Shown piece by piece: positions 1-9,293 of a stretch of 64,000 nt of DNA; within the stretch, counting starts at the first letter, position 1, and each line of letters starts with the position of its first letter. The notes beneath the pieces were generated by a model. It made no database searches and was not told the origin of the DNA. It saw nothing but the letters and a program-made list of their open reading frames with translations. The stretch covers positions 821,001-885,000 of the forward strand of contig NC_133109.1 in assembly GCF_022965805.1 (NCBI RefSeq). Reading direction: 5' to 3'. This DNA comes from Primulina eburnea (lineage: Eukaryota; Streptophyta; Magnoliopsida; Lamiales; Gesneriaceae). Position numbers and translations under genes: made by a program.

Positions 1-2325
1 ATGGAACTTCATCGGCCAGCATTTGGAGGTTATGGGTCTAGTATCATCCGCCCTACGATTCAGGCAAATTCATTCGAGCTGAAGCCAGGCATCATCCAGA
101 TGATCCAAATGCAAGTAAAGTTCGGTGGAGCACCATCTGAAGACCCCAATGCACATCTGGAGAATTTTCTGTCAATCTGTGATACGATCAAGTGCAATGG
201 GGTGAGTACTGATGCCATACGACTCAGACTATTTCCATTCTCCTTGCAAGGAGAAGCTATGGAGTGGCTTCGCGACCTTCCAGCTGGTTCTATCACTACT
301 TGGGATGGGCTAGTTGAGTTCTTCATGCACAGGTATTTTCCCCCTACTAAAATTACACAACTGCGAAATGAAATCACTTCATTTAGACAGAGAGATGGGG
401 AATCACTGAATTCAGCATGGGCGAGGTTTAAAAAGATGTTGAGAATGTGCCCGAGACATGGTTTTTCAGTAGGCCAACAGGTGGAGACATTTTACTATGG
501 GGTAGATCCTTCTGTGAGATCTATGCTTGATGCGGCAGCAAATGGGAGTCTATACAGGAAAACGCCAACCGCAGCGCTCGAAATCATATCTAATATGGCC
601 GAGAGCAATGTGGGTTGGCAAGACAACCGCAGGGAGAAGAAAGTAGGATTCCTTGAGATGGATGCTTTGACAGCGATTACAGCAAAACTTGATGGATTGA
701 CACATCAGATGTCACAGTTACAAGCGCAGAAGTCAATACCAGTCAAGTCAGTGAATCAGATCCAAGGAAATGCTGAAATGGGTGGTGGCCCATCTTGCGA
801 CATGCCATTCATGCCGGATATTCCTTGTGAGGAAATACAGTCTTTTGGAGGGGATTCAGTAAATTATTTGGGAAACCAGGGGCGTCAGCAGAACAATCCA
901 TACAGTTTCTCGTACAATCCAGGCTGGAGGAATCATCCAAATTTCGGGTGGAGACAGTCAGAAAATGCTGTTGTGCCATTACAGTTTAATCCTCCACAGC
1001 ATCCTACACAGCAAAGACCTCCTCAACAACCACCTAAACCTCCACAAGGTGCTGGACCTTCTATGCCACCCGGTTTTAAGCCACAAGATGGCAAGTCAAA
1101 CCTTGAGGACATGCTTGCAAAGTACATAGCAGGGAATGAGATGAGATGGCAAAATCATGATGCCATGATGCAAAGAGTGGAGACTCAACTAGGACAGCTA
1201 GCGACACAAATGTCTACACGAGCTCCGGGTTCACTACCTAGTGACACGGAAAAGAATCCTAAAGGTGTCAATGCAGTCACGGTGACGTCTTCTATAAAGC
1301 AAGAGGTGGTTGATGTCGATAATTATGCGAAGGAGAAGGAATTATCAAAGCAAGGATCCAATGACACGAAGGAGAAAGGTAAGTCCCTAAACTTGAACTC
1401 CAATATTGATATTAATTCGCTCCCTTTTCCCCAACGAGCTAAGCAACTGCAATTGGATACTCAATTTTCAAAATTCCTTGAAATTTTCAAAAAGCTGCAC
1501 ATAAATATCCCATTTGCAGAAGCTTTAGCTCAAATGCCCTCATATGCAAAATTTCTTAAAGAAATCTTATCAAACAAGAGGAAATTGGTTGACTTTGAGA
1601 CAGTTAAGCTTTCGGAGGAATGTTCTGCTATTTTACAAAATAAATTACCTCCAAAGCTTAAGGATCCAGGTAGTTTCTCTATCCCTTGTACCATAGGAAC
1701 TTCATTTTTTGCTAAAGCCTTGTGTGATTTAGGTGCAAGCATTAATTTGATGCCTTATTCATGTTTTGAGAAACTAGGAATAGGTGAAGTGAAACCAACT
1801 ACAATTTCTCTACAGTTAGCTGATAGATCAATTAAATTTCCTAGGGGAGTTGTAGAGGATGTGTTGGTGAAAGTTGACAAGTTTATTTTTCCAGTGGATT
1901 TTGTTGTGTTAGACATGGAAGAGGATCGTGAGATTCCTCTAATTTTAGGAAGACCATTTTTAGCCACTGGGAAAGCTCTGATAGATGTACAAAAGGGTGA
2001 GTTGGTATTGAGACTGAATGATGAGAGTGTGGTGTTTAATGTTTTTCAGTCCATCAAATATCCTAATGATAAATCTGATTGTTTTAGAATTGATGCTACT
2101 GACGAACTTGTTGAGTGCAGTTTGCAGGAATTGATCGGTGAAGATCCTTTGGAGTTTTGTTTGACTGATTCATGTTCAGGAGAGTTGGAGAATGATGATG
2201 TTAAGGAATACATGCTTTATCTGGAAGCAGGCAGACCGATCTCGAGAACGGTAAACTCTAGGATTGGGGAGCTTGGGCATGTCCCAAGACCTTTAAGGTC
2301 ATCATTGAAGAAGCCCCAATCTTAG
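1..2325 (+). CDS. gag: Athila gag-protease polyprotein, 5' end probably cut by the window edge
   Basis: This is an open frame of 774 codons starting at the first base of the window. Athila gag usually has more residues before this point, so the ATG at 1 is probably internal. Residues about 35-190 form the retrotransposon gag region (EWLRDLPAGSI and SLNSAWARFKKMLR are typical). A proline- and glutamine-rich linker lies at about 320-365. The retropepsin lies at about 545-680, with its active-site Asp in DLGAS near residue 575 and a later ILGRPFLATG flap-like segment. The frame closes at a TAG (2323-2325). The coding similarity expected to join protease to RT continues in another frame from about 2306, so one base appears to be missing there. 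The alternative is a frameshift signal, but I see no slippery heptamer. Confidence 0.9.
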   Translation: MELHRPAFGGYGSSIIRPTIQANSFELKPGIIQMIQMQVKFGGAPSEDPNAHLENFLSICDTIKCNGVSTDAIRLRLFPFSLQGEAMEWLRDLPAGSITTWDGLVEFFMHRYFPPTKITQLRNEITSFRQRDGESLNSAWARFKKMLRMCPRHGFSVGQQVETFYYGVDPSVRSMLDAAANGSLYRKTPTAALEIISNMAESNVGWQDNRREKKVGFLEMDALTAITAKLDGLTHQMSQLQAQKSIPVKSVNQIQGNAEMGGGPSCDMPFMPDIPCEEIQSFGGDSVNYLGNQGRQQNNPYSFSYNPGWRNHPNFGWRQSENAVVPLQFNPPQHPTQQRPPQQPPKPPQGAGPSMPPGFKPQDGKSNLEDMLAKYIAGNEMRWQNHDAMMQRVETQLGQLATQMSTRAPGSLPSDTEKNPKGVNAVTVTSSIKQEVVDVDNYAKEKELSKQGSNDTKEKGKSLNLNSNIDINSLPFPQRAKQLQLDTQFSKFLEIFKKLHINIPFAEALAQMPSYAKFLKEILSNKRKLVDFETVKLSEECSAILQNKLPPKLKDPGSFSIPCTIGTSFFAKALCDLGASINLMPYSCFEKLGIGEVKPTTISLQLADRSIKFPRGVVEDVLVKVDKFIFPVDFVVLDMEEDREIPLILGRPFLATGKALIDVQKGELVLRLNDESVVFNVFQSIKYPNDKSDCFRIDATDELVECSLQELIGEDPLEFCLTDSCSGELENDDVKEYMLYLEAGRPISRTVNSRIGELGHVPRPLRSSLKKPQS

Positions 2326-2327
2326 AG

Positions 2328-5210
2328 ATGAAACCTCTTCCCTCTCATTTGAAATATTTATTTTTGCTTGACAATGATAAACTGCCAGTAATTGTTTCAT
2401 CTATCTTGACAGGTTTGGAGGAAGAAAAGCTGCTGCGAGTTCTGAGGGATAATATCAAAGCAATTGGTTGGAGCATTGCAGACATCAAAGGGATCAGTTC
2501 ATCCATGTGCATGCACAAAATTCTGATGGAGACTGACCACAAGACTTCTACCCAACCTCAAAGACGACTGAACCCAGCTATGCAAGAGGTGGTAAAGAAA
2601 GAGGTGATTAAGCTACTGGACGCAGGTATTATTTACCCGATTTCTGATAGTAGGTGGGTTAGTCCAGTGCAAGTAGTTCCGAAAAAGGGTGGGATCACTG
2701 TTGTCAAGAATGAGAATAATGAATTAATCCCTACTAGAACTGTTACAGGGTGGCGTGTTTGCATTGATTATAGAAAACTTAATGACGCCACCCGTAAAGA
2801 CCACTTCCCCCTCTCTTTTATTGATCAAATGTTGGAAAGGTTAGCTGGGCATCCTTTTTACTGTTTCCTGGATGGTTATTCAGGTTATATGCAAATTCCT
2901 ATTGACCCTGAAGATCAGGAGAAAACCACTTTTACTTGTCCTTATGGGACATTTGCATATAAACGAATGCCATTCGGTCTATGTAATGCACCAGCAACCT
3001 TCCAACGATGCATGATGGCAATTTTCCATGATATGATTGAGGATTTCATTGAAATATTTATGGACGATTTTTCTGTATTTGGCTCTTCATTCGATACTTG
3101 TTTGATTAATTTGTCTAAAGTTTTGGAGAGATGTGAGGAGTCAAATTTGGTGCTGAACTGGGAAAAATGACACTTTATGGTGAGAGAGGGGATCGTGTTG
3201 GGGCATAAAATTTCTGAAAATGGAATCGAGGTTGATAAGGCTAAGATTGAAGTGATAGAGAAACTCCCTGCCCCAACAAACATCCGAGGAGTGCGTAGTT
3301 TTTTAGGACATGCAGGGTTTTATAGACGTTTTATCAAAGATTTTTCCTGCATTTCTAAGCCACTGACCAATTTACTGATAAAAGATGTGAAATTTGATTT
3401 TTCTGATGAGTGTGTGCAGGCATTTCAGGTCCTGAAGGAGAAGTTGATCACCGCACCAGTGATGATAGCACCTGATTGGGGGTCGCCATTTGAGGTGATG
3501 TGTGATGCAAGTGACACAGCTCTAGGGGCAGTGTTGGGCCAAAAACGGGATAAATGCATTCATGTCATCTACTATGCTAGTATGACACTGTCAGCCGCCC
3601 AACTGAACTATGCCACTACAGAGGAGGAGCTTCTTGCCGTGGTTTTTGCTCTTGATAAGTTTAGATCGTATCTGATAGGGAGCAAAGTAGTCGTGCATAC
3701 TGACCATTCCGCCTTGAAATACTTGATGACTAAAAAGGATGCAAAGCCAAGGCTAATTCGTTGGATTCTTCTTTTGCAGGAATTCGATTTGGACATCATC
3801 GATAGGAAGGGAACAGAGAACCAGGTTGCAGACCATCTTTCTCGTTTGGAGAATCCAAGTTCAGGTAATGCAATTATTCGTGATGACTTCCCAGACGAGC
3901 AACTCTTTGCAATCGACAGTTTACCATGGTATGCCGATTTTGTTAATTATCTATCAAGTAAGTTCATACCTCCCCATTTTACTTATCAACAAAAGAAGAA
4001 GTTTTTCTCAGATCTGAAATATTATTTGTGGGAGGATCCTTATTTGTTTAGAATATGTGCAGACGGTATAATCCGTAGATGTGTTCCCCAGGAAGAGGTA
4101 AGTGAAATTTTGTTTCATTGTCATGCTGGTCCGGCTGGGGGCCATTTTGGAGCAACTAGAACTGCGTCCAAAGTCCTCCAGTCTTGTTTTTATTGGCCTA
4201 CTTTGTTTAAGGATGCGCATGAATATGTTACAAAATGTTCAAATTGTCAGCGCACAGGTAATATCTCTAGAAGACATGAAATGCCTCTTAATAATATTTT
4301 GGTTTGTGAGATATTTGATGTTTGGGGTATAGATTTCATGGGGCCGTTCCCGGTTTCTTTTGGGAACAAGTACATTTTGGTGGCTGTGGACTATGTGTCT
4401 AAATGGGTAGAAGCTACTGCATGCAAAACTAATGACTCTAGGGTTGTTGTTCAATTTCTTATGAAAAATATTTTCTCACGTTTCGGCACACCTAGAGCCA
4501 TTATTAGCGATGGAGGTACGCATTTTTGTAATCGTCAGTTTGACAGTCTGTTGGCTAAGTATGGGGTCCGACATAAGGTGGCAACACCTTATCACCCCCA
4601 AACTAGTGGCCAAGTCGAGGTTTCAAATAGAGAACTGAAACGCATTCTTGAGAAGACTGTCGGTGCTTCGAGGAAAGAATGGTCTAGAAAACTCGACGAT
4701 GCACTTTGGGCGTACCGCACTGCGTTCAAAACCCCCATTGGCATGTCTCCTTTTAAATTGCTGTATGGGAAATCGTGTCACCTACCTGTTGAACTTGAAC
4801 ATAAGGCTTACTGGGCGACTAAATTTTTGAATTTTGATGCTAAAGCCACAGGTGATGATAGAGTGCTGCAGTTGAATGAATTGGATGAGTTTCGGTTGGA
4901 GGCGTATGAGAATGCCAAGCTTTACAAAGAGAAAACCAAACGCTGGCATGATCAGAACATTGTTGGTCGAGAATTTGTGGTGGGACAACATGTACTACTA
5001 TACAATTCTCGACTGAAGTTGATGCCAGGTAAGTTGCGTTCACGGTGGTCAGGACCATATACCATCACGCAAGTGTTTCCTTATGGGACAGTGGAGATCA
5101 CTAGCGAAGCTACCGGAGCGTTCAAGGTAAATGGGCATAGGCTGAAAGTTTACCATGGAGGTACAATCCCCGACGTGCAAACCACTGTGGATCTGCAGGA
5201 TCCAAACTAA
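2328..5210 (+). pseudogene. pol: Athila pol: reverse transcriptase, RNase H, integrase, broken by one in-frame stop
   Basis: This is a single reading frame interrupted only by the TGA at 3168-3170, giving pieces 2328-3170 and 3177-5210. The first piece holds the RT fingers and palm: CIDYRKLNDATRKDHFPL, FLDGYSGYMQI, and the catalytic box FMDDFSVFG in place of the more common YVDD or YIDD. The second piece holds the RT connection, RNase H ([15 protein letters not shown], ending at [10 protein letters not shown]), the integrase HHCC zinc region ([15 protein letters not shown] followed by CSNCQRTGN), and the catalytic core with Asp in WGIDFMGPF, Asp in IISDGGTHF and Glu in [12 protein letters not shown]. 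The frame is offset from gag-protease. The stop falls inside RT, just after the palm, so no full-length enzyme can be made without readthrough. Confidence 0.92.
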
Positions 5211-5615
5211 ATAAGGGAGTACAGTCGGGCTATAGACTATAAATTTAGCGCTTGCTGGGAGGCAACCCAGTGTTTTGTTTTTTATTTTCGTTTTTATTTT
5301 AATTTTCGTTTTGTTTTATTCTTATCTCGTGAGCTGATCTCAGTGTTTGGTGGTGCAGGTAACTTATTCACCGGTGGCGGGATTTATAAGGCATGGGATT
5401 CTATAAAAACGACGGATTCAGAACGCCAAATAGGCCAGGGAAGTTTCTGTACAATTCCTGCATCTTGTGTGCTTGGTTGCGTTTAAATTTTGTTGTGCAG
5501 ATGTCTCGAATTATTCTTTCCTGGTTTGCATTATGTGTTGGGTCTAGAGTGCGTAGGGATTTATTTTCAAAAAAAAAATAAATAAATAAATTTGGGGTGA
5601 AAATACCGAGTCTGA
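5211..5615 (+). other. Pol-ORF3 spacer, first part
   Basis: Non-coding sequence between the pol stop codon and the first hairpin unit. It holds a T-rich tract (about 5275-5325) and an A-rich run with AAAT repeats (about 5570-5592). I see no gene in it. Confidence 0.6.
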
Positions 5616-5873
5616 ACGGACCCTGCCCCGGACCCCTACACGGGGTCCGTGTGTTTAGATATTCGAAAGAACCAATATCCCGAGTCTGAACGGACCACTT
5701 TCCTGACCCATACACGGGGTCCGTGTATTGAGCCTTCCAAGATGCCGAAAACCCGAGTCTGCACGGACCTTTGGACGGACCCCTACACGGGGTCCGTGTC
5801 TAGCATTTCCAGAATTTTCACATTTGCGCATCAGCACGGACCTAAGGACGGACCCCTACACGGGGTCCGTGCC
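5616..5873 (+). repeat. Array of four hairpin units, period 73-74 bp (internal array)
   Basis: Four copies of a core of about 38 bp, with right edges at 5651, 5725, 5798 and 5871. Each core has a half-site CGGACC, a short variable stretch, then an inverted repeat GGACCCC-TACAC-GGGGTCC followed by GTG. The third and fourth copies extend the stem outward to CACGG/CCGTG. The second copy is the most decayed. Sequence between the cores differs from unit to unit, so the core is under stronger conservation, or was spread more recently, than its spacers. The same unit with the same period lies in the 3' LTR (9516-9776). Confidence 0.9.
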
Positions 5874-5973
5874 TTCTAAATTCGCGAATTCTCAGAATAA
5901 AAACGCGCAGACCCTCCCAAATCCCTAAACCCCCAAAATTCATTCCACCCTCATACCACCACTCACACCGCCG

Positions 5974-6439
5974 CCTTGCGCCACCACCGCCGTCGCGCCG
6001 CCGCCCCTCACGCCGCCGCCTTCACGCCGCCGACCACCGCCGGAATACACCCCTTCACCGTGTCATCATCTTCGAGTTACGGTGAGCGTGGCTACTCCGT
6101 TTCTCTCAAATTGGCGATTATCAGTGTTAGGAGATTCATGCTAATCCATACGAGTTAACTTAGTGTGATTGAGTTCGATTATTGTTTGGATTGTTGAGAT
6201 TTGCGTTGTTTTTGCATTGGGTCTACTCTCGGGATATATTGTTGTTGAGCATTGTTTAATGTGAGTTGACTAGCAAGGGCATTGGTTTCCTTCATTGTGT
6301 TGGGATCAGTTGGAGTGAATTCGTTCTGTTGTGGTGAATTATTGGATTGGTGTACGTGTTTGTCGGGGAATTTGAGATTGGTGTATTGGATTATTGTTAT
6401 TGAATTGTTGGAATTTCAGATATCATCGCTGGAATCAAT
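5974..6439 (+). promoter_or_regulatory. GC-rich leader of ORF3 with a candidate intron at 6082-6419
   Basis: Just after the hairpin array there is a GC-rich CCG-repeat stretch (about 5970-6055) unlike the rest of the element. It is followed by a good donor (ACG then GTGAGCG at 6082), a T-rich body without a long ORF in frame with ORF3, and an acceptor GAATTTCAG ending at 6419. ORF3 starts 20 bases later, at 6440. This looks like the 5' UTR and first intron of an ordinary plant gene. It may mean that ORF3 has its own promoter or is made from a spliced RNA. The splice sites are seen. Their use is inference. Confidence 0.45.
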
Positions 6440-7654
6440 ATGCCACCCCGCAAACAAATCAGTAAGCGCGCCCGAGCCGGTACCTCATCCCCCTATGATG
6501 CCTCCAGATTCACAAGCCTCGAAAATTTTGAATGGTTTTCGGCACTCCACGAGAATGCGATGATTGTTGAAAAATCCATCCACCCACGGATTGACGCCGA
6601 GGTACCCATCCGAGCCGAATTTGATAAATTTGGTTGGGGATCGCTGTTGGACATCACCGGCCCCTACTTTCCTGAATTGGTGTGGCAATTCTATGCCAAC
6701 TTCGAAGACAAGGGCATTACTGGATTGCAGCGAGTCCGCACTTTCGTCAAGGGGGTGCTAATCGAGTTCGACACTGCCACTCTTGCCAATCTGTTGAATG
6801 TGCCAAATGAGGGCCCTCCGGTGAGCCACAATCAGCTAGACATTTTCTTCTCCGACATCACGTTTCGGATCCCCGAGGCCCGACGTCGCCTTCACTATTT
6901 CACTTCTCCGACGGGTTCTCGCTCGAGCGTCCTTCCTACTTCCCTCCCGTTGCTCGATCGCATCATCTGTTATTTCACGGGAGCGAACATCTTGCCGAGG
7001 AAGGCCGGGAACAACGAGGTCCGCATTTTGGACTTGTACATTATTGACAAGCTGCTGAATGGATTGGGGGCCATACCTGCGATTCCGGTCGCGTCGATCA
7101 TTCTCGGTCATATGCGCTCTGTCGCGCATGTTGACCCCACAAAGAACAAGCGGCCATATGCCCCTTTTCCGATTATCATCTCCCGGATTCTATCGGCCCA
7201 CGGCGTAGATCTCAGTGGCGAGACATCCCTCCTCCCCACCTCTACACAGATGCTCACCCCCCAGGCTATGCAGGGCATGTACTTCATCTTCCGCCAGGGT
7301 GCTTGGTACCGTAACCCTTCGAGTCGACATATCACTCCGCACCCCCGTGACCCACCGGTACCTCCACCCGCCATCGATGACCGAGCTTGGGACGATCGTG
7401 CACGGGAAGAAGCGGGCTTCGATGATCGCGCCGACCCTCAGGGTCATGTGCCACCACGACAGAGAGCCTCGGGGAGTAGACATCAGGTTTACTCGTCATT
7501 GTTTGATGCCTTGGACAACCTCAGCACCAGAATGGCTCGCATTGAGCATCATCTAGGGATTCCGCCCTCTGCTGACGATGTCTCCGCGCCCCCCTATGAC
7601 AGATCTGGCCTTGACGACATGGAGGATTTGGATGCGGACTCCGCCGACGATTAG
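6440..7654 (+). CDS. Athila ORF3 (env-position ORF), putative plant transposon protein domain
   Basis: An intact ORF of 404 codons after pol. The N-terminus is basic (MPPRKQISKRARAG). Residues about 25-260 resemble the domain often called putative plant transposon protein, which is common in Athila-like elements in this position (remembered, not searched). Visible segments include FEDKGITGLQRVRTFVKGV and GNNEVRILDLYIIDKLLNG. A proline- and histidine-rich stretch (about 285-310) and a charged Asp/Arg stretch (about 310-330) follow. Next comes a short helical segment (NLSTRMARIEHHLG, about 360-373), and the protein ends in an acidic tail. I see no signal peptide and no membrane segment, so calling it an envelope protein is not supported. 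Its ATG is 20 bases after a good splice acceptor. Its function is unknown. Confidence 0.75.
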   Translation: MPPRKQISKRARAGTSSPYDASRFTSLENFEWFSALHENAMIVEKSIHPRIDAEVPIRAEFDKFGWGSLLDITGPYFPELVWQFYANFEDKGITGLQRVRTFVKGVLIEFDTATLANLLNVPNEGPPVSHNQLDIFFSDITFRIPEARRRLHYFTSPTGSRSSVLPTSLPLLDRIICYFTGANILPRKAGNNEVRILDLYIIDKLLNGLGAIPAIPVASIILGHMRSVAHVDPTKNKRPYAPFPIIISRILSAHGVDLSGETSLLPTSTQMLTPQAMQGMYFIFRQGAWYRNPSSRHITPHPRDPPVPPPAIDDRAWDDRAREEAGFDDRADPQGHVPPRQRASGSRHQVYSSLFDALDNLSTRMARIEHHLGIPPSADDVSAPPYDRSGLDDMEDLDADSADD

Positions 7655-7936
7655 GAGCTTTATTTTGTTAGACTGTGTGGAGGACTGTATTCACATTTCT
7701 GGACTTTATCATTTCATTCGTATGCTGTGTTGATATTTGTGGACATGCTCTTTATGTGTACGCTATTTTGGAATTTATTAAAGTGTTTGCGTGCTTTATC
7801 TTTTCCATTTTACGTTTGCTGATCTTTACCTCTGTCCACCACGTACTCGACATCTAACCAGGGAAGTGTTTTTTTTGCTTTCACATTCTCGATAGTTCTG
7901 TTTATATTGTTTTACACTGAGGGCAGTGTCGAGTTC

Positions 7937-7951
7937 AAAGTGTGGGGGTGA
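7937..7951 (+). other. Second polypurine-tract-like box
   Basis: AAAGTGTGGGGGTGA here nearly repeats the AAGTGTGGGGGAGT box that abuts the 3' LTR at 9280-9293. It lies about 1.34 kb upstream of that box and 283 bases after ORF3. It may be an internal plus-strand priming site or only a remnant. Confidence 0.5.
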
Positions 7952-9279
7952 GTCAGTTTTGTTACACATCGTTGCACAACACTTAACAACACTTTTCACG
8001 TAGGATGGCACTATTTGTAGACTAAGAACTCGTGTTTCACTTGATAATCAGATTAATTTGTTAGATTTTGGGATCACCCGGAAAATTGCTTCATGCCTAG
8101 TATTGAGTGAGAGGAGTCGTAGTTTCAAGGAGAGAGTCTAACATGAACCAGTTTTGTATCAACATTTTGTTCAATGCACGTGGTCAAACTTTTACTCATT
8201 GATAGTGAATGGGTGAATTGTGAACTAAAAAAAAATAAAAAATAAAAAATAAAAAAAAATAAAAAATATATATATATATATCGAACAACGATCCCTAGAA
8301 CTTGTCTGATTAGCCCTCGAAGCGAAAATACGAACGATGGTGACTTAGGGATGATTTAGGCGATCTTTGGACCGTTTGAGCCTTTCAAGCCTGACCGACA
8401 CATCATTCATTGCCCCTAGCAACCCCTTTTGAGCCTGAAAAAATCGAATGGTGTGTGTCAATGACACACAGTTAGCCCCCATTCGTCAGTTATTCAATGT
8501 CCCACATCAACTACCTGAATCATAGCCTATACACTTTTTCCTACCTAAATGTGAGAGAAATAAAACTCTTGTGCACATTGAAATGTTTGAAATACTCCAA
8601 TAGATTGAAGAGATATGTGTGAAGGAGTCGATGAATTTTTATTCATGAAAAAAAAAAAAAAAAAAAGTGGAAAGAAAAGGAAAAAGGAGGAAAATGTATA
8701 GTGTTGAAAGCACCCGAAACAAAATTTTGTGGGTGAAAGTTGGTGGACAATGAGAAAGAAAAGGAGACGCTAGAGCTCTGGAATTGATGAAAAGACAATA
8801 ACTGTTGACGGGTCGAAAATTGAATGAATGTGCTACAGGAATAATGTTTATTGTATCTCACTTTTGGATTCCCTACCTTTTATTGTAGCCGTGAGCCTTG
8901 GCCTTACGTTATAAGCTTAAAAAGACCTATTAACCAAGTCACTGTCGTTCAACATTTAGTAGAGAGGGGTATGAAAGTCAAGCATATGGGGCGTTTCGAT
9001 AACAAATGAAAATAAGTGATCATGAAACCAAGTAGCTGGAGATGAGTACGAGTCTGACCTGCACACTACACACATCTTGTTCTGTTGATCTTTACTGGGT
9101 AAATGTTTGAATTTTGAATTGTGACGAAAACGAATCTTGTGATATGCAAAGCGTGATCTTTTGACTGGGGTGAATGGATTTGACAAATTGAGAAGTTTTG
9201 ATTGTGTTACTTGAATTCTGAATCTGAAATATTTCTCATCCTTATCTTTGTCTGATTTGTTCGAGGACGAACAAAGGTT

Positions 9280-9293
9280 AAGTGTGGGGGAGT
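9280..9293 (+). other. Polypurine tract
   Basis: AAGTGTGGGGGAGT lies directly before the 3' LTR, which begins TGATAAGC at 9294. This is the expected place for plus-strand priming. Confidence 0.8.

Larger units (their letters stand above)
7655..9293 (+). other. Non-coding 3' part of the Athila internal region
   Basis: About 1.6 kb between the ORF3 stop and the 3' LTR. It has no convincing ORF. It contains an A-rich run followed by TA repeats (8228-8281), a poly-A run (8648-8666), a polypurine-tract-like box at 7937-7951 and the true polypurine tract at the end. Long untranslated 3' regions are usual in Athila. Confidence 0.75.

Noticed and set aside
5616..5873. CRISPR-like regular spacing of repeats with different spacers
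   Set aside because: The repeat core is a dyad inside a plant retrotransposon, a second array lies in the LTR, and no cas gene is possible in this context.
5649..5928. Short frames across the hairpin array coding Thr/Asp/Pro/Gly repeats
   Set aside because: The period (73-74) is not a multiple of three, and the frames exist in several phases and on both strands, so they reflect the repeat and not a protein.
6836..7483. Several minus-strand and alternate frames over ORF3
   Set aside because: They are shadows of the ORF3 coding frame in a GC-balanced region.
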